Position numbers and translations under genes: made by a program. Below, one piece after another: positions 1 through 7,067 of a DNA stretch of 64,000 nucleotides. Source of the stretch: Bradyrhizobium sp. CCGB12 (GTDB lineage Bacteria; Pseudomonadota; Alphaproteobacteria; Rhizobiales; Xanthobacteraceae). The notes below the pieces were generated by a model, which saw nothing but the letters and a program-made list of their open reading frames with translations, had not been told where the DNA came from and searched no databases. The DNA is taken from assembly GCF_024199845.1 (NCBI RefSeq), contig NZ_JANADO010000001.1, positions 4,774,001 through 4,838,000 of the forward strand, in the 5' to 3' direction. How positions within the stretch are numbered: the stretch's first letter is position 1; every line of letters starts with the position of its first letter.

Positions 1-132
1 CGCCTCTTGGTGGCGGCGCCCGATTGCGGGTACTCTCCTCGTTACGCTTACGCCCGACACGGTTTGTGCGGGGGCCAGATCATTGCCCCGCGATACGTTC
101 TTCTGATGTGTCATTGGTGGGCTCTCGATGGC

Positions 133-376
133 TTTCTAGGGCCTTGCCGGTGGCAGACCGGCAGCCGGGAGCTAGAAACCTGCCGAGAGACAGGCGGCGG
201 CGCTTTTAAGGTTGCCCTCTGGACATGGCGCGGCCCTCCCGGCCATAATGGCCAGGTCGAGGGCGCACGCCAATGCGCCGCAGCGTTCAGCCGCAATCCT
301 CCCGACGCCAATCGGGAAGCATGCTGACCAGGCATGAAGCGGCTATATCTCGGTCCGGGTTTCTAGGCCCGCGGAC
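133..376. other. Cluster of nested inverted repeats, possible structured RNA or recombinase region
   Basis: The first hairpin nests three paired segments: TTTCTAG (133-139) with CTAGAAA (172-178), GGC (140-142) with GCC (164-166), and TGCCGGT (145-151) with ACCGGCA (157-163). It is followed by CCTG/CAGG (179-194), GGCCAT/ATGGCC (241-253), GGCGCA/TGCGCC (262-279), TCCCGA/TCGGGA (300-317), CATGC/GCATG (320-336) and GTCC/GGAC (353-376). All pairings were read by eye. Whether it is transcribed, and which strand would matter, is unknown. Confidence 0.3.
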
Positions 377-432
377 AGATTCCCACTGATTTGCCGAGTT
401 GCCAAGTCCCCCGCTGGGGGTAATTGGCGTTC

Positions 433-451
433 GCCCGAAAGGGGGCTTTTT
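433..451 (+). terminator. Terminator-like hairpin with T-run
   Basis: GCCC and GGGC arms are followed directly by five T residues on the plus strand. It would end a transcript coming from the hairpin-dense stretch on its left, ahead of the excisionase-like gene. The stem is short, so this is only a candidate. Confidence 0.35.
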
Positions 452-645
452 GACCCTTTTGGTTCGGCGTCCGGACGGAATCGCGCCTATCCATGCGGCA
501 TGCCCCATTCAAGCTGTATGGCCCCAGAGGACAGTTCGTCGCAGCGCTCGCGGCCGCCAGGCGCGGCGCTGGCAATGGCAGCAACCAGAGCCAGTGTGCG
601 GTTCAGCCGCCCCAGCGGCGGCCGCTGGCCCGCGGAGCCGCCCAA

Positions 646-1074
646 ATGACCAGGGACAAGCTTGTTCGGATCCGTGCGCGCCCAAATCCCGCCGAATGGG
701 GCGACGACGAGGTCCTGACCTTGACCGAGGCCGCCGCCTTGTTTTTCCCGGACGGACCGCTGACCCTATCCTCATTGCGGACCGCGGCGGCAGCCGGAAT
801 CCTTGAAATCGCACGCGTGGCGGGCAAGGATTTGACCACCCCTCGCGCCATCCGAAAGCTGGTTAAACCCACATGCCGGGCCGCAAAGCCAAACCACCCC
901 GCCTTTGGTTCAGAGATGACGACGGCGTCTGGGTCATCCTCGATCGCGGCAAACAAATCCGCACAGGCTGCGGCCGAAGCGACACTGATGGCGCAGCGAA
1001 AGCGCTCGAGGCTTACATCGGCACGAAGCACACGACCACCGTCGGGGCAACCGACCCTCGTGTTCTCGCGATAA
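646..1074 (+). CDS. Excisionase-like small DNA-binding protein (142 aa)
   Basis: The first 70 or so residues contain a MerR/Xis-like helix-turn-helix pattern: LTLTEAAALFFPDGPLT, then SLRTAAAAGIL and LTTPRAIRKLV. Such small proteins commonly sit directly in front of tyrosine integrases in rhizobial islands and probably direct excision or int expression. The start is the ATG at 646; an in-frame ATG at 493 would add 51 low-quality residues. The C-terminal half is Ser/Ala-rich, and its last 202 bases overlap the integrase gene in another frame. That makes the tail either dual-coding or dispensable. The function is inferred from the fold pattern and the neighbour. Confidence 0.6.
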   Translation: MTRDKLVRIRARPNPAEWGDDEVLTLTEAAALFFPDGPLTLSSLRTAAAAGILEIARVAGKDLTTPRAIRKLVKPTCRAAKPNHPAFGSEMTTASGSSSIAANKSAQAAAEATLMAQRKRSRLTSARSTRPPSGQPTLVFSR

Positions 1075-2123
1075 GCGACGTTCTCACCCTCTACGAAATT
1101 CTGAAGCGGCCGAAGGGCACCGATCAACGCAGCGTCGACCAGCACGAGCTACTAGTCATCCGGCTGCTCGATCTCAATGCTTTCTTCGGCACCAAGGTCG
1201 TCGGCGATATCAAGGCGCAACTCTGCCGCGATTTTGTCGACTGGTCGACCGGCACGACGAGTGAAAACAACGTGCGCGCGGGCATCGCTCCGAGAGCATC
1301 GACCGTCTCAGATCAGACGGCGCGCCGGCGGCTCGAGGATTTGCGCGCCGCGATCAACGCGTATCACGCCGAGCACGTTCTCAACTTCGTCCCCAAGATC
1401 GTCCTGCCGGAAAAGACCGAAGGCCGCCAGCGCTGGCTCACGCGCAACGAGGCCGCGCGGTTGCTTGGCGCGGCGTTGGGTTACATCTGGGACGCAGAAA
1501 GGGGAACGTGGAAGCGCGAGAACGGGCGCCTGGCGCGTCGACCGCGCTGGATCATTGCTCGGCGCCGGCCAGCCGCGCGCTTCATCCTGGTCGGCCTGTA
1601 TTCGGCCCGGCGCGAGGAAACGATCCGGCGCACTCAATGGCTCGCGACCACGACGCATCCATGGATGAACCTGGGCGCGATGATCTATCAGGGCCGGGGC
1701 GCCGAGGAGCGGGCTACTAAGAAGCGGCGGCCGCCGGCCAAGATCGCGAACCGGCTGCGGCCGCACCTGGTGCGCTGGTGCAAGATCGATGCACAGCGTT
1801 CCGCCGAGCTGCGCGCCGCTGGCATATTCAAAGCAGGTGAGGAGATCCGCTTCGTCATCAACCGCACGCATGATGGCAAGCCGCTCGCTGGCAAGATCCG
1901 CTCTGCGTGGGACGGCATCCTTGAGGACGCCGGCCTAGGTGAAGACGTCGTCCGCCATTCGCTGCGTCACACTGCTGCGACCTGGCTGATGCAGCAGGGC
2001 ACCGACCGCTGGCAGGCTGCCGGCTGGCTGGGGATGACGCTGGAGCAGTTAGAGAACGGCTACGGGCACCATCACCCGGACTTCCAGGAAGAGGCGGCGG
2101 AGGCGTTTGGGGGGCGGCGGTGA
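873..2123 (+). CDS. Tyrosine-type site-specific recombinase / integrase (416 aa)
   Basis: Catalyses strand exchange for integration or excision of the island. The C-terminal half shows the tyrosine-recombinase signature: a first catalytic Arg in SARREE near residue 246, the box HSLRHT near 361-366 (His-x-x-Arg), and a final GYGHHH segment near 395 that carries the likely nucleophilic Tyr. The N-terminus (RLWFRDDDGVWVILDRG) is typical of integrases from Rhizobiales islands. Length is normal and the gene looks intact. It points toward the tRNA-Pro gene about 3.8 kb away, which is the probable insertion target. A T-rich run follows the stop at about 2201. Confidence 0.9.
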   Translation: MPGRKAKPPRLWFRDDDGVWVILDRGKQIRTGCGRSDTDGAAKALEAYIGTKHTTTVGATDPRVLAISDVLTLYEILKRPKGTDQRSVDQHELLVIRLLDLNAFFGTKVVGDIKAQLCRDFVDWSTGTTSENNVRAGIAPRASTVSDQTARRRLEDLRAAINAYHAEHVLNFVPKIVLPEKTEGRQRWLTRNEAARLLGAALGYIWDAERGTWKRENGRLARRPRWIIARRRPAARFILVGLYSARREETIRRTQWLATTTHPWMNLGAMIYQGRGAEERATKKRRPPAKIANRLRPHLVRWCKIDAQRSAELRAAGIFKAGEEIRFVINRTHDGKPLAGKIRSAWDGILEDAGLGEDVVRHSLRHTAATWLMQQGTDRWQAAGWLGMTLEQLENGYGHHHPDFQEEAAEAFGGRR

Positions 2124-2221
2124 CGTCGAACGACCAGCATAAATGTCGCACTGGAAGAAAAATCGACGCGGGCGTCCCCACCCCCGTCGACGGCGCACGA
2201 TTTTTTTGTTAGCGCGCTGGC

Positions 2222-3292
2222 ATGAAGATAACAGCGGTCGACATTTTCTGCGGCATCGGCGGCCTGAGCTACGGCTTCAAGCAGGAGGGCATTGAAGTCG
2301 TGGCCGGCTTTGATTCAGACCCTTCATGCAAATTCGCGTTCGAAGCCAATGTCGGAGGCACGTTCAACGATGTTGACGTCAAGGCCCTCACCGGCGCGAA
2401 GCTGAAGAAGTTCCTCGCCAAGGATGGCTTTCGGGTGTTGATCGGCTGCGCTCCTTGCCAGCCGTTCTCCAGCTATACCAAGCGCTATCGGAAGAAAGTG
2501 AACAACTCCAAGCAAGACACGCGCTGGCAATTGCTCACTGAGTTCGCTCGCCTGGTCAAAGAGACGAAACCTGACGTTGTCTCGATGGAGAACGTTCCGA
2601 GCCTCGTCGCTCACCCTATCTTCCAGCAGTTCGTCGATCAACTGAAGGCGCTCGGCTACCACGTGACATATGCAAGACTCCGAGCCGAACGGTACGGGGT
2701 GCCCCAGCGCCGGACGCGGCTGGTCGTGTTCGCATCGCGCTTCGGAGCCATCGAGATTCCCAAGGAGACCCATGCCGCCAAGCCCGTGACGGTCCGAGAA
2801 GCAATCGGGAAGCTACCGAGAATCAAGGCGGGCGAAGCATGCTCGACAGATCGCATTCATTTTGGTCGCGGGTTATCGCCGATCAATTTGAAAAGGATTC
2901 AAGCCACGCGGGAGGGCGGCAGCTGGAAGGATTGGGACGAAGAGCTTCAGCTCAAATGTCACAAGAAACAAAAGGGCAAATCGTTTCGGAGTGTCTATGG
3001 GCGCATGCGCTGGAACGAGCCATCGCCAGTCATCACGACACAGTGCCTGGGCATCGGGAATGGTCGTTTTGGACACCCCTTACAGGATCGCGGCATCTCG
3101 ATCAGAGAAGCAGCACTGCTTCAATCGTTTCCCAAAAAGTTCCTTTTCGCTCCAGCCGAGCAACCGATCAATCAACTCGTGCTCGCTCGGCAAATCGGTA
3201 ACGCCGTCCCGGTTCGTCTTGGCCGCGTGATCGCTCGCGCGATAAAGGGGCATCTGAAGGCCGCTTCGAAAAACGCGCGCGCCGCAGCTTGA
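2222..3292 (+). CDS. DNA (cytosine-5-)-methyltransferase (356 aa)
   Basis: Transfers methyl from S-adenosylmethionine to C5 of cytosine. The conserved motifs occur in order: motif I DIFCGIGGLS (8-17), motif IV GCAPCQPFSSY with the catalytic Cys near 79, motif VI MENV (about 122), motif VIII YGVPQRRTRLVV (about 159) and motif X RQIGNAVPV near the end. The target-recognition region between VIII and X is about 110 residues, enough for one recognition domain. The recognition sequence cannot be read from the protein. The gene starts 98 bases after the integrase. Its last 125 bases overlap, tail to tail, the Vsr-like gene on the other strand. It is the modification half of a putative restriction-like system, or a solitary island methylase. 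Confidence 0.93.
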   Translation: MKITAVDIFCGIGGLSYGFKQEGIEVVAGFDSDPSCKFAFEANVGGTFNDVDVKALTGAKLKKFLAKDGFRVLIGCAPCQPFSSYTKRYRKKVNNSKQDTRWQLLTEFARLVKETKPDVVSMENVPSLVAHPIFQQFVDQLKALGYHVTYARLRAERYGVPQRRTRLVVFASRFGAIEIPKETHAAKPVTVREAIGKLPRIKAGEACSTDRIHFGRGLSPINLKRIQATREGGSWKDWDEELQLKCHKKQKGKSFRSVYGRMRWNEPSPVITTQCLGIGNGRFGHPLQDRGISIREAALLQSFPKKFLFAPAEQPINQLVLARQIGNAVPVRLGRVIARAIKGHLKAASKNARAAA

Positions 3293-3710
3293 TCCGTATT
3301 GCGACGCTCGCGACTGCTGCTTTGCAGTCACGTTTCACGTCCTTTTCCCAAAAACGCAGAACGCTCCAGCCATGACGTCTCAACAGTGCCGTCTGGCGCC
3401 GATCGCGCTCGACATTTCTTGTGATCTTCGCAATCCAAAATGTCCGCCGCTCTGACTTGAATGACCTTCGAAGAGCGCGGCCTCCGTGCTCCACGAGAAT
3501 TCGGCCGTGCCAAAAATCCCCGTCGACAAACACGGCGACCTTAACGTCTGGAAAGCAGAAGTCCGCTGTGCATTTGTGCACGGCGTATTGCGGAGTGTAG
3601 GTTAATTGAGCTGCGATCAGCTCCGCCTCAAAATCTGCCTCGCACGCCGTCCCCTTGCGTCGGACAGCCTTCATTCGTTTTGAGACGGCCGCCGAAACGC
3701 TCGACATCAT
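3168..3710 (-). CDS. Vsr-like very short patch repair / PD-(D/E)XK endonuclease (180 aa)
   Basis: Vsr enzymes nick DNA at T:G mismatches made by deamination of 5-methylcytosine; relatives in defence operons may act as restriction nucleases. Family marks are KAVRRKGT near 14-21, ADFCFP (49-54), the core FVDGDFWHG (61-69), FWIAKITRN (91-99), and RRHGWSVLRFWEKD (111-124). The ATG overlaps the stop of the Z1 gene (ATGA-type coupling), so the two are one transcript. Residues after about 140 are a basic extension encoded antisense to the end of the methyltransferase gene, with no earlier stop in frame. Whether it repairs the neighbour's deamination products or cuts unmodified DNA is open. Confidence 0.82.
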   Translation of the reverse strand: MMSSVSAAVSKRMKAVRRKGTACEADFEAELIAAQLTYTPQYAVHKCTADFCFPDVKVAVFVDGDFWHGRILVEHGGRALRRSFKSERRTFWIAKITRNVERDRRQTALLRRHGWSVLRFWEKDVKRDCKAAVASVAIRIKLRRARFSKRPSDAPLSRERSRGQDEPGRRYRFAERARVD

Positions 3711-5833
3711 TCCGGCTGATAAATGAAGCTCGGGCTATTGGGCGGCATGACGAGCGTCGGATACCATCCGTTGGGACGAGCCGGATCACCGACATAGAGC
3801 AATACCAGTGCAGGACACTCATTGCTCGATCGCTGAATGATATCGACCTCGTTACCCGATAGCCTTGCTCGCGTGCGGTTCGGATCTCCATTCAACTTAC
3901 GCACATAAACGAACCCAAAATCCCCAACGCGATCACGATAGGAATTCAGGATTTCGATCACAGCGTCGGGATTCCACGGACCCGGCTCGTCCTCGACAAG
4001 TGGCACCGCGTTAACGAGAGCAACAACCTCATCGAAAGGAACCGGCGTAAGCCTACCCTCGCGCTCGTCACCGACGATCGGAACACCAAGTCGTTGCAAC
4101 CTTTGCAGGATCGGCTGAGCACGCTCCGCGTCCAAATTAAGTCGGCGCGGTATAATCTGCTCAGTATTTGCATCGATCACGCGAAGGTAACTCGAGTCGA
4201 CGGCGTTCGGTCTCGTCGCTCGAGTACCTCTCGGTACTAGCAAGATGGGTCTGCTGCCCTCCGGGTCGCGCTCAAGCATCGCCCTAAGGCTGTTTTCGGC
4301 ATCGTGTATCCCGCGGAAATTCGCGGCCACCCGCCGAGGCACGAAAACCCGAGTATAAGGCATAAGATCGGTTCGATAGCCATACATGCGCGCATGCTGC
4401 CAAACCGTGTCCATCTGGGACACTTTGGCCTCCCGCACGTAATACGTAACCAACAGGTCGTCGATAGTGAGACCGCGACCCAGGATGTTGCCACCGATGA
4501 AGAAGTTGATGCGCGGACCGGGATCCGCAGGTAGCTCGGATTCAGAATTGAACACGGTAATTGTGTCCTGCTCTATGACTCCCCGCAGACGGTCGATCAG
4601 TTCCCCCAATGGCGGCCGGTCCTGCACCGTTCGACCGAGCTCTGCATAGGCTTGTTCGAACGATGCTACGGCAGCTTCGCGGTCCCGACGGAGTTGCTGA
4701 CGCTTCTCGCTCACGTAACGCCGAATGTGCCGCTCGACCATCTCGTGGTGACCAATGCTAGGACTGGCATGCGACAGATGCTTGAACCCTTCTTCGGGCC
4801 ACCTGCCGGCCGCGATCGCCTTCGCCGTCGACGCCACCAGGAAAAAATCGATCGACGCAGCCAGGCCAGCAGGCATTGGGCGGCGAGCGATGGACTGGAG
4901 TTCGTTCAGGGGAACGAACACCAGTGGCGGCGGAGGCTCACCTTGCTCGGTGGGATCAAAGTTTTCAAAGAATTGCTCACCGCCGCAATACCCCTGACCT
5001 GCCTCCAACAACATGGTCTCGTCAGGCCTGATCGGAGAGTCGTTGTCCTGCAGAAAGAAGATGTAAGGCGTAGCCGTCACCTGAACATATAGATTGTGAG
5101 GGAAAATCTCTCGCAGCGATTCTCCTTCCTGCCCAACCTTCGGATTTTCGAACACGCGCCGGTGAATTGCACTCTTCAGATCGGGTGCGTTGGGGCGGCC
5201 TTCTGCCCGAGCCTTGACGGTCGTATCGGGTGTCGCAGCATCGGCCTCATCGTCGAAGATGATCGTCGGGTGCGAAGGCGCGTCGATGTCCTGAAGAAAC
5301 GTCATGATCTTACCAAGATGGACGTCGTTCTTCGCCGAAACCAAGACAACGCCCTCTTCTGAGACCGCCTCCCTGAGTTCGGCCTCAAGGCCTTCCCACG
5401 CGTAGCGATCCGCCGCCCTTCGGGTCGAAAAAACCCGTGGCCCGCTCAGCGCCCTGAACCTCTTGGCAGTCTGTTCGACAAGAATGAGATTATCAGATGT
5501 CAGGACCACGACGACGCGAAAGCCGTTGTCAAAGCACAAGGCCGAAGTGAGAACCATAGCGGCTGTCTTGCCGCTTTGAACGCGGCCGTACATCAGCATC
5601 GTTGGAGGCCGATTGGCTAAAATCGGCTGATCACTTGCGACCGAGGACCCGTCAACGCCGACCTCGCCTGCGGCGACAGCTGAAGAATACTTGTCGACGA
5701 GCTTTCGAGTGAAACCGACGGCCTGCTGCTCGGCGGCGGCCACGGCTGCAGGGTTCATCGGCTTGTTGCGGAGCCCATCGATCAAATTCTGGCGCGTTCC
5801 CGTCAGGACAGGGCCATCAGTGCGAATCGGCAT
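3707..5833 (-). CDS. Z1-domain P-loop ATPase, defence-associated (708 aa)
   Basis: Z1 proteins are helicase-like ATPases found in restriction-like operons. Seen here: Walker A GRVQSGKT (about residues 83-90 from this start), a Walker B/DEAD-like IIFDDEAD (about 194-201), and the Z1 signature GGNILGRGLTIDDLLV further on, followed by QHARMYGYR, a plausible arginine-finger region. The chosen start at 5833 has a GAGG ribosome-binding site; longer forms could begin at 5872 or with TTG at 5905. The N-terminus before Walker A is short. The gene is the last one before tRNA-Pro and is transcribed the same way as it. Base composition is visibly less GC-rich than the chromosomal genes on the right, which fits horizontal transfer. 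Confidence 0.82.
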   Translation of the reverse strand: MPIRTDGPVLTGTRQNLIDGLRNKPMNPAAVAAAEQQAVGFTRKLVDKYSSAVAAGEVGVDGSSVASDQPILANRPPTMLMYGRVQSGKTAAMVLTSALCFDNGFRVVVVLTSDNLILVEQTAKRFRALSGPRVFSTRRAADRYAWEGLEAELREAVSEEGVVLVSAKNDVHLGKIMTFLQDIDAPSHPTIIFDDEADAATPDTTVKARAEGRPNAPDLKSAIHRRVFENPKVGQEGESLREIFPHNLYVQVTATPYIFFLQDNDSPIRPDETMLLEAGQGYCGGEQFFENFDPTEQGEPPPPLVFVPLNELQSIARRPMPAGLAASIDFFLVASTAKAIAAGRWPEEGFKHLSHASPSIGHHEMVERHIRRYVSEKRQQLRRDREAAVASFEQAYAELGRTVQDRPPLGELIDRLRGVIEQDTITVFNSESELPADPGPRINFFIGGNILGRGLTIDDLLVTYYVREAKVSQMDTVWQHARMYGYRTDLMPYTRVFVPRRVAANFRGIHDAENSLRAMLERDPEGSRPILLVPRGTRATRPNAVDSSYLRVIDANTEQIIPRRLNLDAERAQPILQRLQRLGVPIVGDEREGRLTPVPFDEVVALVNAVPLVEDEPGPWNPDAVIEILNSYRDRVGDFGFVYVRKLNGDPNRTRARLSGNEVDIIQRSSNECPALVLLYVGDPARPNGWYPTLVMPPNSPSFIYQPE

Positions 5834-5924
5834 CCGGAACCTCGCTCGCGCTCCATCCCGAAGCCAATTCATTGCGCATTTCGTTGCGCACGTAGCGCCA
5901 GGCAATTATAAGTCGTTGAAATGA

Positions 5925-6001
5925 TGGTCGGAGTGGCAGGATTCGAACCTGCGACCCCTGCGTCCCGAACGCAGTGCTCTACCGGGCTGAGCCACACTCC
6001 G
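5925..6001 (-). tRNA. tRNA-Pro (anticodon CGG)
   Basis: Read on the minus strand it folds as a 77-base cloverleaf. The acceptor arm is CGGAGTG/CACTCCG, the anticodon stem is CTGCG/CGCAG around the loop TTCGGGA, the T-loop is GGTTCGAATCC, and CCA is encoded. The centre of the loop reads CGG, matching Pro codon CCG. Its 3' end faces the mobile region, the usual side for integrase attachment sites. No second copy of the 3' end was found in this window. Confidence 0.95.
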
Positions 6002-6069
6002 ACAAGAAGGCGGCTTATAGCGTCGGGTTTGGCGCACCGCAAGCGGCCGAGTTGAGGAATTTTATCCCT

Positions 6070-7059
6070 GTGAAAACGGGTCTTGAAACGCTGATTTTAC
6101 CGGCCGGCGAGGCTGCTGACGCCGCGGCGGGCCGGGTGCTCGCGGCCGGCGGGCTGGTCGCGTTTCCGACTGAGACGGTCTACGGGCTCGGGGCGGACGC
6201 CGCCAATGCCACCGCGATCGCCCATCTCTACGCCGCCAAGGGGCGGCCGGCCTTCAATCCGCTGATCGCCCATGTCGCCGACCTCTCCGCCGCACGGCGG
6301 ATCGCGCGATTCGACGCGCGCGCCCTGGAGCTGGCGGAAGCATTCTGGCCCGGGCCGCTGACGCTGGTGCTGCCGAAGACGGACGACTGCCCGGTGGCTG
6401 ACCTTGCCACCGCCGGCCTCGACACGGTCGCGATCCGCATCCCCGCCCATCCGGTGGCGCAGGCGATCCTGCGCGCCTTTGGCGGGGCGGTGGTGGCGCC
6501 GTCCGCAAATATCTCGGGCCATGTCTCGCCGACGCTGGCGGCTCATGTCGAGAGCGATCTTGCCGGGCGCATCGACCTGATCGTCGATGGCGGGCCGGTC
6601 GAGGTCGGCGTCGAATCGACCATTGTCGGCTGCTTCGAAACCTCAATGCTGCTCCGCCCCGGCGGGCTCGCGCGCGAACGAATCGAGGCGGTGCTCGGCT
6701 TAGCCCTGGCGCGGCCACCCGCGGAGGCCGAGAGCGACGACAGCCAGCCGCTGGCGCCGGGCATGCTGGCCTCGCATTATGCACCGCGTGCGCGCGTGCG
6801 GCTCGATGCGCGCGATGTAGCGCCCGGTGAAGCGCTGCTGGCGTTTGGCCCGGCGCGCCTGCCCGGCGTTGAAGCCGCCGCGGCCGTCATGAATTTGTCG
6901 CCCACCGGTGATCTCGATGAAGCCGCCGCCAATCTGTTCGGCTATCTTCGCGGCCTTGACGCGAAGGGCCCGCGGGCGATTGCGGTGATGGCGATCCCCG
7001 AGGAAGGCTTGGGCGAAGCCATCAACGACAGGCTGCGCCGCGCGGCCGTGGCGCGCTAG
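6070..7059 (+). CDS. tsaC: L-threonylcarbamoyladenylate synthase, Sua5 type (329 aa)
   Basis: Makes threonylcarbamoyl-AMP from threonine, bicarbonate and ATP for the t6A37 modification of ANN-decoding tRNAs. The YrdC domain fills the first 200 residues (AFPTETVYGLGADA, KGRPAFNPLIAHV, PGPLTLVL, APSANISG, ESTIVGC). A linker and a C-terminal Sua5 domain follow, which separates it from short TsaC. The GTG at 6070 with GAGG upstream is preferred. An in-frame ATG at 5974 would lie inside the tRNA gene and add 32 unrelated residues. It is divergent from tRNA-Pro. Confidence 0.9.
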   Translation: MKTGLETLILPAGEAADAAAGRVLAAGGLVAFPTETVYGLGADAANATAIAHLYAAKGRPAFNPLIAHVADLSAARRIARFDARALELAEAFWPGPLTLVLPKTDDCPVADLATAGLDTVAIRIPAHPVAQAILRAFGGAVVAPSANISGHVSPTLAAHVESDLAGRIDLIVDGGPVEVGVESTIVGCFETSMLLRPGGLARERIEAVLGLALARPPAEAESDDSQPLAPGMLASHYAPRARVRLDARDVAPGEALLAFGPARLPGVEAAAAVMNLSPTGDLDEAAANLFGYLRGLDAKGPRAIAVMAIPEEGLGEAINDRLRRAAVAR

Positions 7060-7067
7060 AAAGCGGA

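Larger units (their letters stand above)
1..645. other. Non-coding, hairpin-dense stretch left of the integrase
   Basis: No convincing gene is seen. The open frames here are short, overlap each other on both strands and resemble no family I know. The stretch holds an unusual series of inverted repeats (133-178, 179-194, 241-253, 262-279, 300-317, 320-336, 353-376, 408-420) and a terminator-like hairpin at 433-451. It precedes the excisionase-like and integrase genes, so it could be the control region of the mobile element, a structured RNA, or part of an attachment region. The window edge cuts it on the left. Confidence 0.5.

Noticed and set aside
7..327. Open frame of 106 codons at the left edge
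   Set aside because: It runs through several hairpins, has odd composition (many Trp, Cys and Arg) and no recognisable family; a non-coding structured region is the simpler reading.
5974..6069. Longer N-terminus for the Sua5 gene starting at 5974
   Set aside because: This start is inside the tRNA-Pro gene. The GTG at 6070 with GAGG upstream gives the usual N-terminus.
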